From NCBI GenBank assembly GCA_030591125.1, contig JAUVBP010000055.1:1-7500 (forward strand): a stretch of 7,500 nt of DNA, written 5' to 3'. Of this stretch, positions 1 through 4,526 are shown one piece after another (the first letter of the stretch is position 1; each line of letters starts with the position of its first letter). The position numbers and the translations under genes were made by a program. The DNA comes from Candidatus Woesearchaeota archaeon (lineage in GTDB: Archaea > Nanobdellota > Nanobdellia > Woesearchaeales > UBA11576). Below the pieces are notes generated by a model that had not been told where the DNA came from, ran no database searches, and saw only the letters and a program-made list of their open reading frames with translations.

Positions 1-184
1 AGACAAGTTCAGGAAGCTTCCATTATTCAGGCGCACGAAGCAGGGATTCATGGAGCTGCAGCACAAGTACTTCAGCCAATATGACAGCATAATGATGCCG
101 AAAGAGCTGAGAGGCCGCGTCATGGATGTGTTCCAGGAGACCCTGGAAGGTAATTTCTCCCCTAAGGACTTCAGGATCGGTTGA
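1..184 (+). CDS. 3' end of an unrecognised protein (partial)
   Basis: An open frame enters from the left edge (first full codon at base 2) and ends at a TGA at 182-184, giving the last 60 residues. The tail is mostly charged and helical, with aromatic residues (for example HKYFSQYDSIMMPKELRGRV), and ends in PKDFRIG. It has no membrane segment, metal-binding cluster or repeat, and I do not recognise the family. The codon usage looks like that of the neighbours, and T-rich sequence follows within 30 bases, as expected for the end of an archaeal gene. There is a minus-strand open frame over the same bases, but its protein has no recognisable features. That this is a real gene end is likely; its function is unknown. 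Confidence 0.6.
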   Translation, partial: DKFRKLPLFRRTKQGFMELQHKYFSQYDSIMMPKELRGRVMDVFQETLEGNFSPKDFRIG

Positions 185-210
185 ACTGTGCAATCCGTCC
201 CTGACATCAC

Positions 211-260
211 TTCTTTTTTTTCTGCCGCACATGCAAGTTTCTTCTCGAATATCCTTTTTT
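211..260 (+). terminator. T-rich terminator region after the first gene
   Basis: Two T-tracts on the plus strand, 211-221 (TTCTTTTTTTT) and 254-260, lie 27-76 bases after the stop of the upstream gene. Archaeal RNA polymerase terminates at U-rich stretches without needing a hairpin, and no convincing stem precedes these. The rest of 185-324 holds no gene that I can support. Confidence 0.45.
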
Positions 261-294
261 CCTTTAGCCAGGGTATCACTGTGTATGTCTCAAG

Positions 295-299
295 AAAAA
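295..299 (-). terminator. Weak T-tract after the voltage-sensor gene
   Basis: On the minus strand a T5 tract (in CCTTTTTCTTG) lies about 25 bases beyond the stop codon of the voltage-sensor-like gene. It is short and has no stem, so it is only a candidate. Confidence 0.2.
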
Positions 300-324
300 G
301 GTATTTGTTTAGATCATTTTCAGA

Positions 325-921
325 TCATTTCTTCTTCGCGTGCTTGCGCATGAACTCGTGCTGGTGATGTGCGCCTGTCGGTTTGTCATAGAAGTGCATT
401 ATCCTTGGCAATGCCTTGATGAATCGGGGTATCCTTGCTATCGGACGTAGGAATCTTGCGAATTTTGATGACCTGCTGCTTACCTTACCTAATTTCTCTG
501 CTTCCCGTGCTACCCTACTTCCTTCTTTGATGAACTTTTCTCCTTCTCTGAGCACCTTCGCCCCTTCTTTCTCTATCTCAAGGCTTTCATGCAGTATTGA
601 CTGTGCTGTCTGACCCCAGGCACCTATGGCAAACTCGAATGCTCTGAATATGAGGAAGAATGGGAACACCGCCAATATGTCGAGCCAGAACTTCCTGAAG
701 AAGTCTTTCAGATATCTTGTCCGCATATACTTGAATATCAGGTCTACAATAAACACGCCTATCACGAAATAATCTGCCCATAATATGTACGGGTGCAGGT
801 GATGATGTTCTACAAACTCATGGAACCCAAGATCAAGCGTGATTATTCCTAGAAGTAAAACAAGACAGTATGGGATGACCTTGTCCACTAACACCTCTAT
901 CTTATGCATCCAGGGTCTCAT
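325..921 (-). CDS. Stand-alone voltage-sensor-domain protein (S1-S4, no pore)
   Basis: This is a 198-residue membrane protein. S1 spans about residues 14-33, S2 about 46-64 and S3 about 78-93. The S2/S3 signature of ion_trans voltage sensors is present: F57 and D60 in S2 (GVFIVDLIFK), a basic S2-S3 loop, and D81 in S3 (LDILAVFPFF). These match the charge-transfer-centre Phe, acidic residue and S3 Asp of Kv channels and Hv1. Residues 152-176 form an S4-like helix with R156, R159, R163, R166, K169 and R173, although it contains three prolines. Residues 110-144, between S3 and S4, are five heptads of coiled coil. There is no pore helix or filter, so the protein stops after S4. The S1-S2 loop and the C-terminus are His-rich. 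The gene diverges from a K+-channel gene 81 bases away. It may be a regulatory sensor subunit or a proton-channel-like protein. The VSD call is fairly firm; the function is inferred. M5 is an alternative start. Confidence 0.75.
   Translation of the reverse strand: MRPWMHKIEVLVDKVIPYCLVLLLGIITLDLGFHEFVEHHHLHPYILWADYFVIGVFIVDLIFKYMRTRYLKDFFRKFWLDILAVFPFFLIFRAFEFAIGAWGQTAQSILHESLEIEKEGAKVLREGEKFIKEGSRVAREAEKLGKVSSRSSKFARFLRPIARIPRFIKALPRIMHFYDKPTGAHHQHEFMRKHAKKK
490..594 (-). repeat. Five-heptad coiled-coil segment within the voltage-sensor gene
   Basis: Residues 110-144 align as five 7-residue units: LHESLEI, EKEGAKV, LREGEKF, IKEGSRV and AREAEKL. Four of them follow the pattern x-(K/R)-E-(G/A)-x-(K/R)-hydrophobic. 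Hydrophobic residues fall at unit positions 1 and 7, and Gly or Ala at position 4. The DNA is degenerate, so this is a protein-level repeat and not a recent tandem duplication. Confidence 0.7.
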
Positions 922-932
922 ACGTAAGTAAC

Positions 933-938
933 CACCTC
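933..938 (-). promoter_or_regulatory. Possible Shine-Dalgarno for the voltage-sensor gene
   Basis: The minus strand reads GAGGTG, matching six bases complementary to the usual archaeal 16S 3' end, with an 11-base gap to the ATG at 919-921. It can act only if transcription starts upstream of it, which would need the TATA-like box at 961-968 and not the one at 946-955. Confidence 0.35.
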
Positions 939-945
939 TTTTCTC

Positions 946-968
946 ATTTATTAATTTTTTCTTTTAAA
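946..968 (-). promoter_or_regulatory. Two candidate TATA boxes for the voltage-sensor gene
   Basis: On the minus strand, ATTAATAAAT at 946-955 is centred about 29 bases before the ATG. It would give a leaderless mRNA like the other first genes here. TTTTAAAA at 961-968 lies 40-47 bases upstream and would give a short leader containing the GAGGTG motif. The sequence alone does not decide between them. Confidence 0.45.
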
Positions 969-972
969 AACC

Positions 973-980
973 TTTAAATA
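973..980 (+). promoter_or_regulatory. TATA box of the K+-channel gene
   Basis: TTTAAATA, preceded by purine-rich AAAAACC that could serve as a TFB recognition element, is centred about 26 bases before the ATG at 1003. This spacing predicts transcription starting at or next to the start codon, so a leaderless mRNA. It supports the annotated start. Confidence 0.7.
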
Positions 981-1002
981 TCACTACTCCTCCTGTTTCC
1001 AT

Positions 1003-2040
1003 ATGGCTGAGCCAAAAAAAGAGGGTGTAAGTGCTGATAAGCTGAAGGACAATCTTATCACTCATCCTGACACCGCTAAATTTCCTGGAAAGATACTTTC
1101 TGCCCCTACTGTCTCAAATGGCAATGATTCTGGCAAGAATGACATATCTCTACTCAAGCTGATAAATTATATCGCTATTTTCTTCATTCCTGTATTGATT
1201 TTTGCAGCATTCGCATTGAAGATTGCTGCACGTTATGCTGATTATTTTGAGGCATCTGCAGGGGTCATGGCCCAGATATTCATGGTGCCGTTCATGGTCA
1301 TAGTGTTCTTCTTTTTCATCCCGTACATCCGGGATCGTGAGAAGATCAAAGGCATCAGGTTCTCAGTTGTCGCTCTGACAATAATAGGTGTCGGTATGGC
1401 ATTCCCTTCTGCTTTGAAAGGGCGGTGGGATCCTATGCTCATGATACCCACGTATCTTGCTAGTTATATCCTGCTCACATTCATATTCTGTCCAGAGGTA
1501 TTGGGTATAGAGCGTAACCTTAGGGATTGGTTCAAGCATAAGAAACAGCTTTCTATAATTGCGATATATATTTCACTGGTGCTTCTTTATGTGATAGGGT
1601 TCGGTGCATTGTTCTATGATATCTACAAGGATCCTGCAAATCCTGATGCTTTCCAATTTTCTGTAGACAAAGAGCCAAGTCTGGCGTCATTCATCTATTA
1701 CAGCATGGTATCATTCACTTCTACTGGCTATGGTGAGATGCTGCCGGTATCGACAGCTGCAAGGCTTGTGTTCTTCATGGAAGGTCTTGTCGCTCTGATA
1801 ACCAATGTACTGTTCATAGCACTCCTGCTGGTATTCATCTCCAACGCAGAATTCCTGTCTCAGAAGAGAGAAGAGAAGCAGATTGTCAAGGAGTTCAAGA
1901 AAGAGGAAGATGCAATCAGGAATGAGGAGCATGCGATAGAACAGGAAGAGAAGGCGATCAAGAAGGTTGAGAAAGATGTCAAAGACGTTGAGGCTGATGA
2001 GAGCATGATGGTCAAGCTCTATAAACGCCTGAAGAAATAA
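1003..2040 (+). CDS. Potassium-channel-like six-helix membrane protein with C-terminal coiled coil
   Basis: This is a 345-residue protein. Residues 1-50 form a charged, probably disordered cytoplasmic N-terminus. Hydrophobic segments follow at about 52-72, 87-108, 118-136 and 146-163. An outer pore helix at about 183-203, a pore helix at about 226-238, the filter S240-T-G-Y-G-E245 and an inner helix at about 255-280 form an Ion_trans_2 K+-channel pore. The filter fits the T-V-G-Y-G-D consensus with T for V and E for D. The fourth segment has no periodic arginines, so there is no built-in voltage sensor. Residues 287-345 are a highly charged coiled-coil tail in place of an RCK domain. The likely role is K+ conduction across the cytoplasmic membrane as a tetramer. 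The gene is divergent from a pore-less voltage-sensor gene, which suggests a partnership. Pore assignment is firm; gating mode is unknown. Confidence 0.82.
   Translation: MAEPKKEGVSADKLKDNLITHPDTAKFPGKILSAPTVSNGNDSGKNDISLLKLINYIAIFFIPVLIFAAFALKIAARYADYFEASAGVMAQIFMVPFMVIVFFFFIPYIRDREKIKGIRFSVVALTIIGVGMAFPSALKGRWDPMLMIPTYLASYILLTFIFCPEVLGIERNLRDWFKHKKQLSIIAIYISLVLLYVIGFGALFYDIYKDPANPDAFQFSVDKEPSLASFIYYSMVSFTSTGYGEMLPVSTAARLVFFMEGLVALITNVLFIALLLVFISNAEFLSQKREEKQIVKEFKKEEDAIRNEEHAIEQEEKAIKKVEKDVKDVEADESMMVKLYKRLKK
1903..1986 (+). repeat. 21-base heptad-encoding units in the channel tail
   Basis: Four consecutive 21-base units encode EEDAIRN, EEHAIEQ, EEKAIKK and VEKDVKD (residues 301-328), and the register continues into VEADESM. 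The first three share E-E-x-A-I. The pattern predicts a long acidic coiled coil leaving the inner pore helix. The units have diverged at DNA level. Confidence 0.7.
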
Positions 2041-2071
2041 TCCTTGCATCGATCATGAACCCTATCTGACA

Positions 2072-2476
2072 CTACCAAGTTCCCTGCAAAGTCCCTACTA
2101 ATTCTTTGAACATGAATCCTTTCATCTTAGCGTTCTTAAGAGTGACTGAATGCCCTTCGCCAGTCCCGCCCAGATCTTCCATTGTCAGGAAATACCAGTC
2201 TACATTGTTGAACTTGACTCCTACCCAGGGCTCTGCACCGAATATCTTTGAGAACTGTTGTAGCTCATGGATCTCTTTTGCAGTGAAGTACTGGCGGATG
2301 TCCTTTGTGACTTTACACTCTATAGCAAGCTTCCTGACATTGTTGCCTGCCAGCACATCGGGAGAGGGATATTTTGTAGAGCCGCTTCCAGCCACTCTGC
2401 ACGCACTCCATCCGTTTGCCCAGAACAGGTGTATAAGCTCTCTTTCCGCGTTTATACCTTTAGATTTTCGGGACAT
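2072..2476 (-). CDS. hjc: Archaeal Holliday junction resolvase Hjc
   Basis: This 134-residue protein belongs to the PD-(D/E)XK nuclease family that cuts four-way DNA junctions during recombinational repair, normally as a homodimer. From the ATG at 2474-2476 the family signature is complete: N-A-E11-R-E, then R-V-A-G-S-G-S, then S-P-D40-V-L-A-G-N, then A-I-E53-C-K55. E11, D40, E53 and K55 correspond to the catalytic Glu, Asp, Glu and Lys of Hjc. The end, KFNNVDWYFLTMEDLG, matches the last family strand. A GTG immediately upstream (2477-2479) is an alternative start, but the ATG gives the 27-base spacing to the TATA box seen at other genes here. The gene converges on the channel gene with a 31-base gap. 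A tail of about 30 residues extends past the usual core. Confidence 0.95.
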   Translation of the reverse strand: MSRKSKGINAERELIHLFWANGWSACRVAGSGSTKYPSPDVLAGNNVRKLAIECKVTKDIRQYFTAKEIHELQQFSKIFGAEPWVGVKFNNVDWYFLTMEDLGGTGEGHSVTLKNAKMKGFMFKELVGTLQGTW

Positions 2477-2498
2477 CACTAAGAAAAAGATGGCTATG

Positions 2499-2506
2499 AT
2501 TATATA
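2499..2506 (-). promoter_or_regulatory. TATA box of hjc
   Basis: The minus strand reads TATATAAT, centred about 27 bases upstream of the ATG at 2476. This predicts a leaderless hjc transcript independent of the small gene behind it, and favours the ATG over the adjacent GTG. Confidence 0.6.
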
Positions 2507-2539
2507 GGTTAGGATATTCTGCTAAGAAGTTTTTAGAGT

Positions 2540-2689
2540 TCAGTACTCGCCCAGACTCTTCTGGCCGTTCTTCACAAGGTCTGCAGCTTCAATGTAAGTG
2601 ATCCTGCGCTTGAACATGATCTCTCTTACTTTTTCATCAAACGTCTCTTCTTTCGGTTGTTGTCTTTGTTCCCAACTTGGTCCATCCAT
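2540..2689 (-). CDS. Small unrecognised protein, 49 residues
   Basis: An ATG at 2687-2689 opens a 49-codon frame ending in TGA at 2540-2542. The product begins MDGPSWEQRQQPKEE, continues with a likely amphipathic basic helix (FDEKVREIMFKRR), a second helical stretch (ITYIEAADLVKNG), and ends QKSLGEY. It has no signal peptide, membrane segment or metal-binding cysteines. A good TATA-like box sits about 27 bases upstream of the ATG, exactly as for neighbouring genes, which is the main evidence that it is real. It lies between hjc and RNase Z on the same strand, but hjc has its own box. I do not recognise the family. A small nucleic-acid-binding or adaptor protein is possible, but that is only a guess from its charge. 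Confidence 0.65.
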   Translation of the reverse strand: MDGPSWEQRQQPKEETFDEKVREIMFKRRITYIEAADLVKNGQKSLGEY

Positions 2690-2710
2690 GATTACTCTGG
2701 CAGGCCCATC

Positions 2711-2720
2711 TTATTTAAAG
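2711..2720 (-). promoter_or_regulatory. TATA box of the 49-residue gene
   Basis: The minus strand reads CTTTAAATAA, centred about 27 bases before the ATG at 2689, so the mRNA is predicted to be leaderless. It nearly repeats the CTTTAAATA box of the channel gene at 972-980. Confidence 0.65.
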
Positions 2721-2744
2721 ATTTATTATCATCAATGAAGGATG

Positions 2745-2750
2745 AAAAAA
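2745..2750 (-). terminator. T6 tract downstream of RNase Z
   Basis: The minus strand reads GATTTTTTC about 45 bases after the RNase Z stop codon and before the promoter of the 49-residue gene. It is the only T-run in this gap and a plausible archaeal U-tract terminator. Confidence 0.4.
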
Positions 2751-2783
2751 TCTTCACGATATGGCTCGTCGAGAGAACTGATG

Positions 2784-2804
2784 AGGCTGTGATATTCACA
2801 GCTT
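2784..2804 (-). other. Perfect hairpin spanning the RNase Z stop codon
   Basis: GCTGTGA at 2786-2792 and TCACAGC at 2796-2802 are exact inverted repeats around a 3-base centre. The stem extends by a G-T wobble and one A-T pair. The RNase Z stop codon (2796-2798) lies inside the stem. It could stabilise the mRNA 3' end or assist termination at the T6 tract further on. Confidence 0.5.
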
Positions 2805-3701
2805 AAGCTTCATGAAATCAAAAGCGCACACAGTATTAGAGAAATGTATCTTCGCCTCTTCCTCAAGCTCATCTACTGTTTTGTATCTCTGTGAGAAATG
2901 TGTCAGCACAAGCTTTCCGACTTCTGCCTGGCTTGCTGTCAATGCTGCGTCTTTCGCAGACATGTGTTTCCTTAGGTCTGCCTTATCCTGCAGGGTTGAT
3001 GCGAAGGTGCTCTCACAGATCATGACATCAGCACCTTCTGCGAGCAGGCCTGCCTCTTCACATGGCTCTGTATCTGCCACGTAAGTGAGCTTCTTGCGAG
3101 GGATATGATATGTCATCTCTTCAGGAGATATCTTCTTGCCTTTGTACTCTATCTCTTTGCCTGCCTTGATCTTCCTGAGCCAGGGTCCGTCCTTGATCCC
3201 TAGCTTCTTCTGCTTCGCCACATCGATATTCAGACGTTCCTTCTCTATAAAGTTGAATCCTATGCATGGGAGCCCATGATTGAGACGTGCGCACTCAAGC
3301 GCATAATCATCATCTTCAAAGAAGCGTAGTACTTCTCCTTTTCCAGGTTCCAGTTCATGCACCTCAAGATCCACCTTACTGTCAAAGATACATGTCTGCA
3401 TCATATGCTCTACTCTTTTCTTTGTCTCTTTAGGTCCATATATCTTGATTGTCGGAGGCTCTGTCTCATTTCCGACAGTCTGCAACAGTCCTATGATGCC
3501 TGACACATGGTCACCGTGCCAGTGGCTTACCAGTATCTTTGTAACAGAAGTTCTCTTGATGCCTGCGATGTTCATCTGTCGCTGTGTCCCTTCACCGCAG
3601 TCTAACAGGATGCCTTCTGCCTTGTACTTCAGGTACATGCTTGTGACGTTCCTTTCCTTTGTCGGCACCATTGATGAAGTGCCCAAAAATGTGATTTCCA
3701 T
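2796..3701 (-). CDS. rnz: RNase Z, tRNA 3' processing endonuclease
   Basis: This is a 301-residue metallo-beta-lactamase-fold enzyme, the usual length for short-form RNase Z. It cuts after the discriminator base of precursor tRNAs as a two-zinc homodimer in the cytoplasm. The ligand motifs are all present: H60-W-H62-G-D64-H65, H142 in NHGLPCIGF, D210 in VADTEPCEE, H246 in KHMSAKDAA and H268 in LTHFSQRY. The spacing agrees with bacterial RNase Z. Residues about 150-195 contain the flexible tRNA-binding arm, including LGIKDGPWLRKIKAG. The Ser usually seen after the fifth-motif His is Met here (HM for HS), a minor deviation. The start M-E-I-T-F-L-G-T-S is canonical. The gene diverges from the tRNA-splicing endonuclease gene across 93 bases. 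Confidence 0.95.
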   Translation of the reverse strand: MEITFLGTSSMVPTKERNVTSMYLKYKAEGILLDCGEGTQRQMNIAGIKRTSVTKILVSHWHGDHVSGIIGLLQTVGNETEPPTIKIYGPKETKKRVEHMMQTCIFDSKVDLEVHELEPGKGEVLRFFEDDDYALECARLNHGLPCIGFNFIEKERLNIDVAKQKKLGIKDGPWLRKIKAGKEIEYKGKKISPEEMTYHIPRKKLTYVADTEPCEEAGLLAEGADVMICESTFASTLQDKADLRKHMSAKDAALTASQAEVGKLVLTHFSQRYKTVDELEEEAKIHFSNTVCAFDFMKLKL

Positions 3702-3724
3702 GGTGTTAGGAGAGTTCTCTTTTC

Positions 3725-3733
3725 TTTTATAAA
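3725..3733 (-). promoter_or_regulatory. TATA box of RNase Z
   Basis: The minus strand reads TTTATAAAA, centred about 28 bases upstream of the ATG at 3701. This predicts a leaderless transcript. It lies about 37 bases from the EndA box that faces the other way. Confidence 0.7.
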
Positions 3734-3761
3734 TCTAATGTACGTAATACGATGCCAAACA

Positions 3762-3769
3762 TTTATAAA
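3762..3769 (+). promoter_or_regulatory. TATA box of the tRNA-splicing endonuclease gene
   Basis: TTTATAAA, with CAAAC directly upstream as a possible TFB recognition element, is centred about 29 bases before the ATG at 3795. Because this box lies inside the frame that would open at the ATG at 3738, it argues that 3795 is the real start. Confidence 0.7.
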
Positions 3770-3794
3770 CCACCGTTTATCTCTTTTTTCCATA

Positions 3795-4424
3795 ATGCCT
3801 AGGAAGAAGAAGTCCGAGGCGCCTGCAGAGACCGTAACGACGGCTGCAAAGGTGACTTTACAGAAGGCGAAGTCTGATGATGAGCCGAAGAAGTCCAAGC
3901 CTGTTGTTTCTGCTCTTTTCGCGCGCGAACATGTAATAACTGAGTCTAGTGATGACGCCAGAGAGTTCTATAACCAGTCAAGGTATGGCAGCGTGGTTGA
4001 TGACGGAAAGATACAGCTCTCTCTTCTTGAATCTCTTTACCTCATGGAGAAGGGCCGCCTGAAAGTTACAGATGGAAGGTCCAAAGAGCTTGACAAGGAG
4101 AATTTCACAAAGAAAGCAAGGAAGGTCGAGCCTAATTTCGCTATCCGTTATGGCGTTTTTAAGGACATGCGTAACAGGGGTTACATAGTGAAGACTGCCC
4201 TGAAGTTCGGTGCTGACTTCCGTGTGTATGATCGTGGTATCAAGCCAGGGGAGGATCATGCAAAGTGGATAGTCTATCCTGTGCATGAGGGTGAGCAGAT
4301 AACCTGGTATGACTTTTCTGCAAAGAACCGTGTTGCGCACTCGACCAAGAAGCGTCTGCTTATCGGCGTTGTCGATGATGAGGGTGACGTGACATACTAT
4401 GAGATAAGGTGGGTCAGGCCTTAA
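3795..4424 (+). CDS. endA: tRNA-splicing endonuclease EndA, single-repeat type
   Basis: This 209-residue enzyme removes introns from precursor tRNA by cutting at the bulge-helix-bulge motif. The N-terminal domain is recognisable from about residue 37 (ALFAREHVI, FYNQSRYGSVVDDGKIQLSL, ESLYLMEKGRL). The catalytic domain contains Y145 in FGADFRVYDRG, H155 in GEDHAKWIV and K185/K186 in AHSTKKRLLIG. These match the Tyr-His-Lys triad (Y115, H125 and K156 in the Methanocaldococcus enzyme). It ends with the family strand GVVDDEGDVTYYEIRW. One N-terminal plus one catalytic domain of this length suggests the homotetrameric alpha4 class. Residues 1-36 are an extra Lys/Ala/Glu-rich, probably disordered extension. 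An in-frame ATG at 3738 would add 19 residues but precedes the TATA box, so I chose 3795. Confidence 0.95.
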   Translation: MPRKKKSEAPAETVTTAAKVTLQKAKSDDEPKKSKPVVSALFAREHVITESSDDAREFYNQSRYGSVVDDGKIQLSLLESLYLMEKGRLKVTDGRSKELDKENFTKKARKVEPNFAIRYGVFKDMRNRGYIVKTALKFGADFRVYDRGIKPGEDHAKWIVYPVHEGEQITWYDFSAKNRVAHSTKKRLLIGVVDDEGDVTYYEIRWVRP

Positions 4425-4461
4425 ATCCTGTATGGCATCAGGCTTGAGTCAGACCTTAAAA
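4413..4461 (+). repeat. Short direct repeat at the end of endA
   Basis: GTCAGGCCTTAAA (4413-4425, including the endA stop codon) recurs as GTCAGACCTTAAA (4448-4460), identical at 12 of 13 bases with starts 35 bases apart. It may be a small local duplication or chance. Confidence 0.4.
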
Positions 4462-4465
4462 ACCG

Positions 4466-4483
4466 TTGTTATTTTCTGTTTTT
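4466..4483 (+). terminator. T-rich terminator after endA
   Basis: A T-rich run (TTGTTATTTTCTGTTTTT) begins about 41 bases after the endA stop and ends just before the next promoter. No strong stem precedes it, consistent with archaeal U-tract termination. Confidence 0.45.
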
Positions 4484-4500
4484 AAAGTGAGCAAACTTTA
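4483..4500 (+). promoter_or_regulatory. Inverted repeat overlapping the winged-helix operon promoter
   Basis: TAAAGT (4483-4488) and ACTTTA (4495-4500) form a perfect 6-base dyad with a 6-base spacer. The dyad covers the presumed TFB site and the left half of the TATA box, where a bound repressor would block pre-initiation complex assembly. The first gene downstream encodes a winged-helix protein, so autoregulation is a reasonable idea, but it is inference. Confidence 0.35.
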
Positions 4501-4504
4501 TATA
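4497..4504 (+). promoter_or_regulatory. TATA box of the winged-helix / FEN1 operon
   Basis: TTTATATA, with CAAAC immediately upstream as in the endA promoter, is centred about 26 bases before the ATG at 4527. This predicts a leaderless start for the first gene of the operon. Confidence 0.7.
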
Positions 4505-4526
4505 CATAGGAACTAATTTTTACAGC

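Noticed and set aside
311..330. Direct repeat AGATCATTT twice beside the voltage-sensor stop codon
   Set aside because: Nine bases in A/T-rich sequence with a 2-base gap is easily chance.
126..353. Plus-strand open frame across the first gene end and the following gap
   Set aside because: It starts inside the upstream gene in another frame, crosses T-rich terminator-like sequence and has no coherent protein features.
1711..2049. Minus-strand open frame of 112 codons opposite the channel pore and tail
   Set aside because: It is antisense to the filter and coiled-coil coding sequence, with no recognisable protein features and no promoter.
2106..2507. Plus-strand open frame of 133 codons opposite hjc
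   Set aside because: The minus strand encodes a complete Hjc with all catalytic residues, so this frame is its shadow.
2735..2806. 23-codon plus-strand frame between the 49-residue gene and RNase Z
   Set aside because: It is very short, overlaps the RNase Z end, and has no correctly placed promoter or Shine-Dalgarno.
3738..3794. In-frame upstream extension of endA from an ATG at 3738
   Set aside because: The TATA box at 3762-3769 lies inside it, and the added residues do not resemble EndA.
4427..4442. CCTG...CAGG stem after endA as an intrinsic hairpin terminator
   Set aside because: It has only four base pairs with an 8-base loop and is not followed directly by a T-run.
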